From Zemynaea arenosa (lineage in GTDB: Bacteria; Pseudomonadota; Gammaproteobacteria; Burkholderiales; Burkholderiaceae_D), in NCBI RefSeq assembly GCF_004614185.1, contig NZ_SPVF01000123.1, positions 1 to 40,268 of the forward strand: a stretch of 40,268 bases of DNA, read 5' to 3'. Below the pieces are notes generated by a model. It worked only from the letters and a program-made list of their open reading frames with translations. It was not told where the DNA came from and ran no database searches. A program made the position numbers and the translations under genes. Below are positions 1 to 8,117 of this stretch, piece by piece. The stretch's first letter is position 1. Every line of letters begins with the position of its first letter.

Positions 1-2
1 GT

Positions 3-2093
3 GCGGCCGTGCCGGTGCGCGCGGGCCGCGTGGCGCGTGCAGCGGTTATGGACGGCGTTGGGCGTTCTCCCGGAGAGGTGCGCGGCAGCGGGGAGGGGAC
101 TTCGGCCTCTGCGGTGCAGCGCCCGGCGCGCGTGACCTTCCACGTGGACGCGGGGCGTAGCGGCTGGCGCGCGAACGAGTCCGTGCTCACGCCCGCTGCG
201 CTGCGCAAGGACTTCGGCGCGGTGTGGGAGTCGCCCGCACTGGATGCCTTCGAGGGGCAGCCCGCGCGGCTGTATGCCTCGCCGCTGTATCTCGATCAGG
301 TCGCGATGACCAAAGGCCCGCATCGTGGCCTCGACTTCAACGTGGTGTTTGCGGCCAGCAGCAATGGCTACGTCTATGCCATCAACGCGGCACGCAAGGG
401 CGATCTCGCGGCGGGGCGCATCCTGTGGCGCACTCGGCTCGGTGAGCCATGCAGGCTGCAACCCGCGCCGCTGGATGGCGTGCCGACAGGGATCCTCAGC
501 ACTCCGGTGATCGACGTGGAACGCGCGCGCCTGTATGTGACGCATTGCGATCCGAAGAACCGCTGGCAGGCCTACGCGCTCGATATCGGCAGCGGTGAGC
601 TGCTTCCCGGCTGGCCGGTGCGGCTGGACGAAGAGACCTTCAACACGCTGAATACCAACGCGGGACCGCAGCGTGTGCCGCCCAAGCGCAAGTTCGATTT
701 CCGTGTGCAGCGGGGGGCGCTCAACCTGAGTCCCGACGGGTTGCAGCTGTATGTGGTGTTTGGCGAGACGGAGACCGGGTGGCTGGTATCGGTCGACACG
801 CAGCAACCGCGCGTCAGCGGTGCGTTCGCGGCGGTGGCGATGCCGCACCGGGGCAGCGGCGGGATCTGGGGCGCGGGCGGGCCGGCGGTGGATGCGCAGG
901 GCAGTGTGTATGTTGTGACGGGCAGCGGCTTCGAGGGCTATCAGAACTCGGACCACGACTGGACGCAGTCGGTGCTCCAGCTGGGGCATCAGCGCGACAG
1001 GGGCCTGGTGCTGCAGGGGACGTACACGCCATTCAATTACTGCGTCACGGCGAAGAACGATATCGACCTGGGGGCAGGTGGGGCGATGCTGCTGCCCGAT
1101 GCCGTCCGTGGCGGGCCGCGCTTGATGGCGGTGGGCGGGAAGCAGGGCAACGTCTACCTGCTCGATCGCGATCATCTGCCGGGTGGACTGGAGCGGCGGC
1201 CTGCATGCAGCACGGACGCGGCCTCCGACGGCTCGCTGCTGCCACCGCAGCCGCAGCCGCAGTTCGGGACGCGCGGGCCGCTCAGCGTGTTCGGCCCGTA
1301 CTCGGAAGAAGACGCTGCGCTCGACCTGGCGCGGGCGCGCTCCGTACCCGCCGCCTATCGCGATGGGCGTAACGATTTTGTGTACGTCACCGGGAATACC
1401 AAGCAGGCATTGGGCTCGTCGGTCAGTGTTCCGCCATCAGTCGCACGCTTGCAGGTGGTGCGTCCGTCGCGAACCGGACAGGTTCGCCCAGGCAGGCCAT
1501 ACCTGCGCGTTGACCGCGTGAACAAGGACCTCGTGCTCGGCAACCCCGGTTCGCCGGTCGTGACGAGCAACGGCGCGCGCGATGCCATCGTCTGGATCCT
1601 CGACGAAAACGCCCGCCGCTCCGCCTTGCTGAGCGGGTCCGACGCCCCGCAGCCCGTCTTGTACGCGCTGGACGGCACCACGCTCGACATCCTGTGGCGC
1701 AGCGCCCCCGGCCAGCTCGCCACCAGCGGCAAATACAACGAACCCGCGTTCGGCGGCGGCCAGGTCTTCGTCGGCACCGACCGCATCCAGGCCTTCGGCC
1801 CCGGCGGCAAGCCGTTCGTCGCCACGCCACGCACTGCGGCGCCAGCCCAACCCGTCATGACTGCGGCAGCGTCAGGGCCTGCGACGACAGCCACTGACGG
1901 CGCCACTCTCTACCAGCAGAGGTGTGCAGCCTGCCACGACAACGCCGTCGGCAACATCCCCCCGCGCACGTTGCTGAAGACGCGCTCCCACGCCCGCATC
2001 CTCGACGCTCTCACCGCCGGCGTCATGAAGCCGATGGCGCAGGGCCTCTCGGCCGAGCAGATCGAATCCCTGGCCCGCTACCTCCGGCAATAA
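3..2093 (+). CDS. PQQ-like beta-propeller protein with C-terminal cytochrome c domain (5' partial)
   Basis: The reading frame is open through the left window edge and no signal peptide is visible, so the true start is probably upstream. A GTG at position 9 is the first possible start inside the window. The first ~590 residues carry repeated propeller strands of the PQQ/quinoprotein-like type (for example AIDVERARLYVTHCDP-like blades and WRTRLGEP). The last ~75 residues form a small class I cytochrome c domain: a CAACH haem site with its first Cys near residue 639 (counting from position 9), a later Met-rich MKPM segment that could give the distal ligand, and the helix ESLARYL. The family is usually periplasmic, in electron transfer from a dehydrogenase-like propeller. 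No PQQ ligand set or substrate can be named from the sequence. It looks unrelated to the EPS genes downstream. Confidence 0.8.
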   Translation, partial: AAVPVRAGRVARAAVMDGVGRSPGEVRGSGEGTSASAVQRPARVTFHVDAGRSGWRANESVLTPAALRKDFGAVWESPALDAFEGQPARLYASPLYLDQVAMTKGPHRGLDFNVVFAASSNGYVYAINAARKGDLAAGRILWRTRLGEPCRLQPAPLDGVPTGILSTPVIDVERARLYVTHCDPKNRWQAYALDIGSGELLPGWPVRLDEETFNTLNTNAGPQRVPPKRKFDFRVQRGALNLSPDGLQLYVVFGETETGWLVSVDTQQPRVSGAFAAVAMPHRGSGGIWGAGGPAVDAQGSVYVVTGSGFEGYQNSDHDWTQSVLQLGHQRDRGLVLQGTYTPFNYCVTAKNDIDLGAGGAMLLPDAVRGGPRLMAVGGKQGNVYLLDRDHLPGGLERRPACSTDAASDGSLLPPQPQPQFGTRGPLSVFGPYSEEDAALDLARARSVPAAYRDGRNDFVYVTGNTKQALGSSVSVPPSVARLQVVRPSRTGQVRPGRPYLRVDRVNKDLVLGNPGSPVVTSNGARDAIVWILDENARRSALLSGSDAPQPVLYALDGTTLDILWRSAPGQLATSGKYNEPAFGGGQVFVGTDRIQAFGPGGKPFVATPRTAAPAQPVMTAAASGPATTATDGATLYQQRCAACHDNAVGNIPPRTLLKTRSHARILDALTAGVMKPMAQGLSAEQIESLARYLRQ

Positions 2094-2107
2094 CCAATGA
2101 TGTGTCC

Positions 2108-2296
2108 ATGGAAGCGAGTTCACAGTGCTGTGAGGCGCGGGCTGAGCAAATCGCGAGGCTGTTGGCCGTGATCGAACGGGACCTCGCGTTCATCGGGCAT
2201 GACCATCTGACCAAAGCGGACCTGCACCGCGAGCTGCATGCCGTCACGTGGAATCGCCGGCGCATGGCCGCCATGCTTGCTACGATTTTTTTATAG
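2108..2296 (+). CDS. small hypothetical protein (62 aa), doubtful
   Basis: A 62-codon ORF starts with ATG 14 bases after the stop of the cytochrome-fused gene. An in-frame GTG two codons earlier is an alternative start. The product is mostly helical and amphipathic, with a Cys-Cys near the N-terminus and a basic stretch (NRRR) before a hydrophobic C-terminus. I recognise no family. There is no good Shine-Dalgarno sequence. It ends just before the 3' end of the tRNA-Arg gene on the other strand. It could be a translated small protein or a chance ORF in GC-rich DNA. Confidence 0.3.
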   Translation: MEASSQCCEARAEQIARLLAVIERDLAFIGHDHLTKADLHRELHAVTWNRRRMAAMLATIFL

Positions 2297-2331
2297 CCGG
2301 GAGGTGAAGGCGAGAACGGCAGAGTGGCGTT

Positions 2332-2406
2332 TGGTCCCCCCGACTGGAATCGAACCAGTATCCCACGCTTAGGAGGCATGTGCACTATCCATTGTGCTAC
2401 GGGGAG
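2332..2406 (-). tRNA. tRNA-Arg (anticodon CCT)
   Basis: The reverse strand folds into a complete cloverleaf. Acceptor stem CTCCCCG/CGGGGGG has one U-G wobble. The D stem is GCAC/GTGC. The anticodon arm is CATGC-CTCCTAA-GCGTG with anticodon CCU, followed by a 4-nt variable loop. The T arm is ACTGG-TTCGATT-CCAGT, the discriminator base is A, and CCA is encoded. Anticodon CCU reads AGG arginine codons. A consensus TATAAT lies just upstream on the same strand, around 2426-2431. I see no U-rich terminator after the gene. Confidence 0.97.
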
Positions 2407-2425
2407 GACACTCTGAAGCGCCGCA

Positions 2426-2431
2426 ATTATA
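2426..2431 (-). promoter_or_regulatory. -10 element of the tRNA-Arg promoter
   Basis: On the minus strand this is a perfect TATAAT placed 20 bases before the tRNA 5' end, which fits a short leader. A possible -35 (TTGTAC or CATTGT, about 2446-2452 on the + strand) is 14-16 bases further upstream, so the spacing is short. The region overlaps the candidate uup promoter on the other strand. Confidence 0.55.
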
Positions 2432-2446
2432 GCCGACCGCGCGCGG

Positions 2447-2452
2447 TACAAT
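2447..2452 (+). promoter_or_regulatory. candidate -10 element for uup
   Basis: TACAAT lies about 60 bases upstream of the uup start codon and diverges from the tRNA promoter. I see no convincing -35 hexamer at 16-18 bases spacing, so this rests on the -10 match and its position only. Transcription would begin near 2459, ahead of the leader hairpin at 2471-2500. Confidence 0.35.
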
Positions 2453-2470
2453 GACGCTTTACCCACACCA

Positions 2471-2500
2471 GCGGCTGCCTTCGCGCAGCCGCCTCGTTTT
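2471..2500 (+). terminator. terminator-like hairpin in the uup leader
   Basis: GCGGCTGC (2471-2478) and GCAGCCGC (2485-2492) form a perfect 8-bp GC-rich stem with a 6-nt loop, followed by CTCGTTTT. The hairpin ends 12 bases before the uup ATG. The only gene upstream on this strand is the doubtful small ORF at 2108-2296, so a simple end-of-gene role is not obvious. It may act as an attenuator or weak terminator in the leader of uup. Confidence 0.5.
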
Positions 2501-2512
2501 CAGCGGATCATC

Positions 2513-4429
2513 ATGGCTGTCATTGCTCTTACCTCGGCGCAGCTGGCCTTCGGCCACGTCGCGCTGCTCGACCACGCGGAGTTCTCGCTCGAAGCCGGCG
2601 AACGCGTCGGCCTGATCGGCCGGAACGGCACCGGCAAATCCTCGCTCCTCAAGATCCTGTCTGGACGCCAGAAGATGGACGACGGCCTGCTCGTCATGCA
2701 GCAGGGCCTGCGCATCGCCTACGTGGAACAGGAACCGCAGTTCGACCCGCAGATGACGGTGTTCGACGCCGTCGCGCAGGGCATGGGCGCACAGCAGGCC
2801 ATGCTGGCGGAATACGAACAGCTCACCGGCCAGTTCGGCCAAGGCAATGATGACGCGCTGATGGAGCGCATGCACGAGCTGCAAACCCAGCTCGACGCGA
2901 TGGACGGCTGGAGCCTGGCCAACAAGGTCGAGACGGCCCTCGACCGCCTCAGCCTGAACAAGGATGCCCTGATGGGCACCCTGTCCGGCGGCATGCAGAA
3001 GAAGGTGGCGCTGGCCGTCGCCCTGGTCGCCAGCCCCGATGTGCTGCTGCTGGACGAGCCCACCAACCACCTGGACTTCCGCGCCATCATGTGGCTGGAA
3101 AGCCTGCTGCGCGAATTCAAGGGCTCGGTCCTGTTCATCACCCACGACCGCCGCTTCCTGGACAACGTGGCCACCCGCATCATCGAGCTGGACCGCGGCA
3201 AGCTGCTGTCCTTCCCCGGCAACTTCTCGACTTACCAGCAGCGCAAGGCCGAGCTGCTGGAGATCGAGGAGGTCGAGGCGGCCAAGTTCGACAAGGTGCT
3301 GGCACAGGAAGAAGTGTGGATCCGCAAGGGCGTGAAAGCGCGCCGGGTGCGCGACGAAGGCCGCGTGCGGCGGCTGGAAGCGCTGCGCCTGCAGCGCGCG
3401 GCGCGGCGCGAGCAGCAAGGACAGGTGACGCTGGCCGTGGCGACCGGCGACCGGTCCGGCAAGATCGTGGCGGAACTGGAGGGCATCAACAAGAGCTATG
3501 GCGAGAAAGTGATCGTGCGGGACTTCTCGGCCACCATCCTGCGGGGAGACAAGGTGGGCCTGATCGGTCCGAACGGGGCCGGCAAGACCACGCTGCTCAA
3601 GATGATCCTGGGGGAGGAAGCGCCGGACAGCGGCCGCGCGCGCCTGGGTACCAAGCTGCAGGTGGCGTATTTCGACCAGATGCGGGCCCAGCTCAACGAG
3701 GAAGCGAGCCTGATGGACACCATCTCGCCCGGCAGCGATTGGGTGGAAATCGACGGTGCCAAGAAGCACGTGATGAGCTACCTGAACGACTTCCTGTTCG
3801 CGCCCGAGCGCGCGCGCTCGCCGGTCAAGTCGCTGTCCGGCGGCGAGCGCAATCGCCTGCTGCTGGCGCGCCTGTTCGCCAAGCCGGCCAATTGCCTGGT
3901 GCTGGACGAGCCCACCAACGACCTCGACATCGACACCCTGGAGCTGCTCGAAGAGCTGCTCGAAGACTATCCCGGCACCGTGTTCCTGGTCAGCCACGAC
4001 CGCACCTTCCTGGACAACGTGGTGACCCAGGTGATCGTGGCCGAAGGGGAGGGCCGCTGGCGCGAATTCGTGGGCGGCTACACCGATTGGGAGTGCACCC
4101 AGGCGGCGATCGCGGCGTCCGCCCAGCCCGCCGTTGCGGCGAAACCGATTGCGTCCAAACCGGCCGCCCCCGCGCCCGCCAACAGCTCGTCCGTTGCGCC
4201 GCAAAAAAAGAAATTAAGTTATAAAGAGCAACGCGAGCTGGAAGAGCTGCCGAATCTCATCGCAAGCCTGGAAGATGAGCAGTCGGCCATCACGGCGCAG
4301 TTGAACTCCGCCGACTTCTACCGCACCAACCCGGGTGACGCCAAGCGCTTGAACGAGCGCTTCGCGCAGATTGAAGACGAGCTGATGCGGGCCCTCGAGC
4401 GCTGGGAAGACTTCGAGGGGCGCACATGA
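2513..4429 (+). CDS. uup: ABC-F family ATPase Uup
   Basis: This is a 638-residue soluble protein with two ABC ATPase domains and no membrane segments. The first domain has Walker A GRNGTGKS (about 36-43), signature LSGGM (about 157) and Walker B LLLDEPTNHLD. The second has GPNGAGKT (about 352-359), LSGGE (about 441) and LVLDEPTNDLD. A low-complexity Ala/Pro linker leads to a C-terminal coiled coil (about 565-638) containing KKKLSYKEQRELEELP. That tail is typical of Uup and separates it from EttA. Uup-type ABC-F proteins act on ribosomes and branched DNA; the exact role here is unknown. The start is set by the conserved N-terminus. The Shine-Dalgarno is weak, and a strong hairpin lies just upstream. 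Confidence 0.93.
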   Translation: MAVIALTSAQLAFGHVALLDHAEFSLEAGERVGLIGRNGTGKSSLLKILSGRQKMDDGLLVMQQGLRIAYVEQEPQFDPQMTVFDAVAQGMGAQQAMLAEYEQLTGQFGQGNDDALMERMHELQTQLDAMDGWSLANKVETALDRLSLNKDALMGTLSGGMQKKVALAVALVASPDVLLLDEPTNHLDFRAIMWLESLLREFKGSVLFITHDRRFLDNVATRIIELDRGKLLSFPGNFSTYQQRKAELLEIEEVEAAKFDKVLAQEEVWIRKGVKARRVRDEGRVRRLEALRLQRAARREQQGQVTLAVATGDRSGKIVAELEGINKSYGEKVIVRDFSATILRGDKVGLIGPNGAGKTTLLKMILGEEAPDSGRARLGTKLQVAYFDQMRAQLNEEASLMDTISPGSDWVEIDGAKKHVMSYLNDFLFAPERARSPVKSLSGGERNRLLLARLFAKPANCLVLDEPTNDLDIDTLELLEELLEDYPGTVFLVSHDRTFLDNVVTQVIVAEGEGRWREFVGGYTDWECTQAAIAASAQPAVAAKPIASKPAAPAPANSSSVAPQKKKLSYKEQRELEELPNLIASLEDEQSAITAQLNSADFYRTNPGDAKRLNERFAQIEDELMRALERWEDFEGRT

Positions 4430-4442
4430 TGTAAGGAGGACT

Positions 4443-5171
4443 ATGCCGGATCACGAGCAACTGGGCACCGCGCTGCCGCCCCCGACGGGCGGCGCCATGT
4501 TCAGCCGGGCGTCGCTGGCGCGCATCGCGCCCTTCGTCGCCTACATCGGCTTTATCGCCGTGACCGACCTCCTCGAACGTTTCGGCGTGCCGCTGCAGGA
4601 GCTGCGCTGGCTGTATGCGGTACGCATCGCCGTGGTCATGGCCCTGCTGGCCGTGTTCTGGCGCGACTATGACGAGCTGCGCGGCGAACGCGGAGCTCTC
4701 ACGCCCACCGCGCTCGGCGTGGCCGTGGCCACCGGCATCGTCGTGCTCGTTCTCTGGGTCAGCCTGAACGCGTCCTGGATGCAGGTCGGTTCGCCCAGCG
4801 GCTTCAATCCCACCTCCGCCGACAGCGGCCAGATCGACTGGCTGCTGGTGACCGTGCGCATCTTCGGCGCTGCGGCCATTGTTCCCCTCATGGAAGAACT
4901 GTTCTGGCGCTCCTTCCTGATGCGCTGGATCGTGGCTCCCGATTTCCGAAATGTTGATCCCGCGCAAGCAACCCTCAAGAGCATTGCGGTTACCGTGCTC
5001 CTGTTCGGCTTCGAACATAACCTCTGGCTGGCGGGCATCGTGGCCGGGGCCGCGTATAGCTGGCTTTATGTTCGCTACCGTACGTTGTGGATTCCCATTT
5101 TGGCGCATGCTGTCACCAATTTTCTGCTCGGAATCTGGGTGGTCCACACCGGTCATTGGCATTACTGGTGA
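4443..5171 (+). CDS. CAAX prenyl protease-related (CPBP) membrane protein, PEP-CTERM associated
   Basis: A 242-residue polytopic membrane protein of the CPBP/Abi (type II CAAX protease) family. The metal/catalytic motifs are present: EELFWR (E151, E152, R156), FxxEH with H192, and HAVTN (H222, N226), each in or next to hydrophobic helices. A subfamily of these proteins (TIGR03008, recalled from memory) occurs beside exosortase genes, which fits its position at the head of this EPS cluster. An AAGGAGG Shine-Dalgarno about 5 bases before the ATG fixes the start. It lies 13 bases after uup and may be co-transcribed. Its substrate is unknown; a role in processing membrane proteins of the EPS/exosortase system is inference. 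Confidence 0.85.
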   Translation: MPDHEQLGTALPPPTGGAMFSRASLARIAPFVAYIGFIAVTDLLERFGVPLQELRWLYAVRIAVVMALLAVFWRDYDELRGERGALTPTALGVAVATGIVVLVLWVSLNASWMQVGSPSGFNPTSADSGQIDWLLVTVRIFGAAAIVPLMEELFWRSFLMRWIVAPDFRNVDPAQATLKSIAVTVLLFGFEHNLWLAGIVAGAAYSWLYVRYRTLWIPILAHAVTNFLLGIWVVHTGHWHYW

Positions 5172-5209
5172 GACCGCCTGCTCGCGTCCAACCCACAAGC
5201 GAAATCCCT

Positions 5210-6430
5210 ATGCCGACCAAGAACAAAATGCATACCACCTCCTTCCGTGCCCCGCGGCGCCTGCGAGCGGCGCTGCTGGTGCTGGCCGCCCTGGGCCTGC
5301 CCGCGTTCGCTGGCGACGGCGACGCCCTCCATCCTTTCGTCGGCGTGGGCTACACCTACGACGACAACCTGCTGCGCCTGCCTGACGGGGTCAGCTTCGA
5401 CGGCCAGCGCAGCGATGCGATGCGCTCGGCGATCGCCGGCATCCTGTTCCAGCACCAGTACAGTCTGCAGGACATCTACGCCCATCTGAAGGTGAACAAG
5501 GTTAGCTTCGACCACTTCAAGCAGCTGGACTATGACGGCAAGGACGCGCTGGCGCGCTGGAAGTGGGCGGTCGGGCCGCATATTGAGGGCACGCTGGAAG
5601 GCGAGTACCAGCAGACCCTGGCGCCGTACACCGACTTCCACAGCAACGAGCGCAACCTGCGCGACGAACACCGCGTGTTCTTCGAGGCCATGTGGCGCTT
5701 CCACTCCGCGTGGCGGGTGCGCAGCGCGTTCACGCAGGACAAGTTCGATTACGAGCTGCCCAGCCAGCAGTTCAATAACCGCACCGAGAAGCTGGCCGAG
5801 GCCGGCATCGACTATCTGGCGCGCAGCGGCAATTACGCGGGCCTGGTGGTGCGCAAGTTCAAGGGCAATTTCCCGAACAAGCGCCGGGTCGGCAACTTCG
5901 TGGACGACCAGGACTTCAGCCAGGACGAGCTGAAGGCGCGCGTCAACTGGAAGGGCAGCGGCATCACCCAGGTCGACGTGCTGGCCGGCTGGGCGCGCCG
6001 CAAGCACGCGCTGTTCACCGAGCGCGACGCATCGGGCGCCAATGGCCGCGTCACCGTGACCTACACGCCGCGCGGGAAGACCACGCTGGTGGCCTCGGTG
6101 TTCCGCGAATTCGCGCCGGTGGAAAGCTCGCTGGTCAGCTACAGCCTGAACAAGGGGGCCAGCCTGCAGGCCAAGTACGACGCCGGCGCCAAGACCCAGC
6201 TCACCGCCTCGACCAGCTACCAGAAGCGCGCGTACGACGTCCGCGTGAACCTCCCGGGCGACTTCAGCGACTCGCTGCGCAATTCGTCCGTGGGCGTGAC
6301 CTACAACCCGACCCGCCATATCCAGCTGAACCTGTCCGCCTACCGGCAGACGCGCAGCGGCAGCAATGTGCTGGGGCTGGGCAGCTTCAAGGCCAACGGA
6401 GCCACGTTCAGCGCCAATGCGCAGTTCTGA
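5210..6430 (+). CDS. epsL: EpsL-like outer-membrane beta-barrel protein of EPS export
   Basis: A 406-residue protein with an N-terminal signal peptide (basic RAPRRLR, hydrophobic core, cleavage near AFA-GD). The mature part is built of alternating short amphipathic strands typical of a beta-barrel (GVGYTYDDNLLR at the start) and ends in AQF with the terminal Phe of outer-membrane proteins. It fits the EpsL family of PEP-CTERM EPS operons, probably part of the outer-membrane exit route. I chose ATG 5210. ATG 5228 would also leave a full signal peptide, and an earlier in-frame start would overlap the previous gene. It precedes epsB by 38 bases. Confidence 0.82.
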   Translation: MPTKNKMHTTSFRAPRRLRAALLVLAALGLPAFAGDGDALHPFVGVGYTYDDNLLRLPDGVSFDGQRSDAMRSAIAGILFQHQYSLQDIYAHLKVNKVSFDHFKQLDYDGKDALARWKWAVGPHIEGTLEGEYQQTLAPYTDFHSNERNLRDEHRVFFEAMWRFHSAWRVRSAFTQDKFDYELPSQQFNNRTEKLAEAGIDYLARSGNYAGLVVRKFKGNFPNKRRVGNFVDDQDFSQDELKARVNWKGSGITQVDVLAGWARRKHALFTERDASGANGRVTVTYTPRGKTTLVASVFREFAPVESSLVSYSLNKGASLQAKYDAGAKTQLTASTSYQKRAYDVRVNLPGDFSDSLRNSSVGVTYNPTRHIQLNLSAYRQTRSGSNVLGLGSFKANGATFSANAQF

Positions 6431-6468
6431 TCCCGCGGCCGGCATGACAAAGTAAGCAAAGGAACTGC

Positions 6469-7854
6469 ATGACTGTGATCGACATCCCGATCATCTCGTT
6501 TTTTCAGCGGGTGCTGGACCCGATCATCATCATGGGCAGCCTGTATATCTGCTCGATGGTGTTCGGCGAGCCGTTCAGCGGCTACGCGCTCGTCCTGATG
6601 ATCCTGGCGTTCTTCATCTCGTCGGCGGTGTACCAGCACATCGACCCCTACCGCACCTGGCGCAGCGGGCGCATGCTCGCCTACGTGCGCGACACTGTGT
6701 TCGGGTGGGCGGTCACGGTGGCGGTGCTGATCTTCCTCGGCAATGCGAGCGGGCTGCACTATTACTACGACGAGAAGGTGATGCTGACCTGGTTCGTCGC
6801 CACGCCGATCGCCTTGCTGCTCAGCCACATGGTGGTGCGCTCGGCGAGCCTCGGCAAGGGGCAGGCCAACAGCGAGGTGCGCTCGGTGCTGATCGTGGGC
6901 GCCAACGATGTCGGCATCAAGTTCGCCAAGGTGTGCGAGCGGCATCCGAACCTGTTCATGAAGGTCGAGGGCTTCTTCGACGACCGCGCGGACGAGCGCC
7001 ATCCGGCCGGGCTGAGCTACCCGATGCTGGGCAACATGAAGGACATCGCGCCCTACGTGCGCGCGCATGCGACCAAGATGATCTTCATCTCGCAGCCGAT
7101 CTCGGCGCAGCCGCGCATCCGCAAGCTGCTCGATGAACTCCAGGACACCACGGCCTCGGTCTACTTCCTGCCGGACATCTACATCTTCGACCTGATGCAG
7201 GCCCGTTTCGACAACGTGGGCGGCATGCCGGTGATCGCGATCTGCGAGACGCCATTCATGGGCCTCAATTCGATGATCAAGCGGATCAGCGACATCGTGC
7301 TGGCCTCGCTGATCCTGATCCTGCTGGCGCCGGTGATGCTGCTGGTGGCGATTGCGGTGCGGGTGTCGTCGCCGGGGCCGGTGATCTTCTCGCAGCGCCG
7401 CTACGGGCTGTACGGCGAGGAGATCATGGTCTACAAATTCCGCTCCATGCGGGTGATGGAGAACGGCGGGGTGGTCACCCAGGCCACCAAGGACGATCCG
7501 CGCATCACGAAAGTCGGCGCGTTCCTGCGCCGCACTTCGCTGGACGAGCTGCCGCAGTTCGTCAACGTGCTGCAGGGGCGGATGAGCATCGTGGGGCCAC
7601 GCCCGCATGCGGTGGCGCACAACGAGCAGTACCGCAAGCTGATCAAGGGTTACATGCTGCGCCACAAGGTCAAGCCCGGCATCACCGGCTGGGCCCAGGT
7701 GAACGGCATGCGCGGCGAGACCAACACGCTGGACAAGATGGAAGCGCGGATCCGCTTCGACCTTGACTATCTGCGCAGCTGGTCGCTGTGGCTCGACCTG
7801 TGGATCATCCTGAAGACCATCCAGGTCGTGCTCAAGCGCGAGAACGCCTACTAA
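6469..7854 (+). CDS. epsB: undecaprenyl-phosphate sugar-1-phosphate transferase (EpsB type)
   Basis: A 461-residue polyprenyl glycosylphosphotransferase that starts the repeat unit by moving a hexose-1-phosphate from its UDP-sugar to undecaprenyl phosphate. Four N-terminal membrane helices (to about residue 125) are followed by a Rossmann-like CoA-binding domain (VLIVGANDVG, about 140-260). A re-entrant hydrophobic segment (about 275-305) leads to the catalytic C-terminal domain with YKFRSMR (about 322), the DDPRITKVG and RRTSLDELPQ motifs, GPRPHA (about 377) and KPGITGWAQVNG. This is the WcaJ/PssY architecture. The family most often transfers glucose-1-phosphate; the sugar here is not proven. 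A hairpin follows the stop. Confidence 0.93.
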   Translation: MTVIDIPIISFFQRVLDPIIIMGSLYICSMVFGEPFSGYALVLMILAFFISSAVYQHIDPYRTWRSGRMLAYVRDTVFGWAVTVAVLIFLGNASGLHYYYDEKVMLTWFVATPIALLLSHMVVRSASLGKGQANSEVRSVLIVGANDVGIKFAKVCERHPNLFMKVEGFFDDRADERHPAGLSYPMLGNMKDIAPYVRAHATKMIFISQPISAQPRIRKLLDELQDTTASVYFLPDIYIFDLMQARFDNVGGMPVIAICETPFMGLNSMIKRISDIVLASLILILLAPVMLLVAIAVRVSSPGPVIFSQRRYGLYGEEIMVYKFRSMRVMENGGVVTQATKDDPRITKVGAFLRRTSLDELPQFVNVLQGRMSIVGPRPHAVAHNEQYRKLIKGYMLRHKVKPGITGWAQVNGMRGETNTLDKMEARIRFDLDYLRSWSLWLDLWIILKTIQVVLKRENAY

Positions 7855-7890
7855 AAACGCGCGTCGGCTTACCGCTGTCGTGCTCGGTTG

Positions 7891-7917
7891 CGCGCCCTGT
7901 CAAGGGGGCGCGTTTGA
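7891..7917 (+). terminator. candidate weak terminator after epsB
   Basis: CGCGCCC (7891-7897) pairs with GGGCGCG (7906-7912) over an 8-nt loop, followed by only three T. The stem is strong but the T tract is short, so termination may be partial. Confidence 0.45.
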
Positions 7918-8012
7918 TCACGAGCAAACTTGTTCTCATCAATGACTCGTACGCTGTGGCGAGGCAAGCCCGCCGGGATACCTCGTTCGTCTTGACCCAG
8001 TGCATACCCGTG

Positions 8013-8045
8013 CACGATTGCAATTCGTGTGGCCAGTTTTTTTTT
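8013..8045 (+). promoter_or_regulatory. inverted repeat plus T9 tract upstream of epsD
   Basis: CACGA (8013-8017) and TCGTG (8025-8029) flank TTGCAAT, making a near-perfect 17-bp palindrome. A run of nine T (8037-8045) begins 7 bases after it. It lies in the 263-base gap between epsB and epsD, which also holds the epsB hairpin and a TTGACC at 7992-7997 with no convincing -10. It could be an operator for epsD-epsI or a second terminator-like element. I cannot choose between these. Confidence 0.35.
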
Positions 8046-8117
8046 ACGTGTGATAACTTCAAGCCATTGCACTTTCACTAATAAAGTCTCACTCACGACA
8101 ACCGACACGAGGACATC

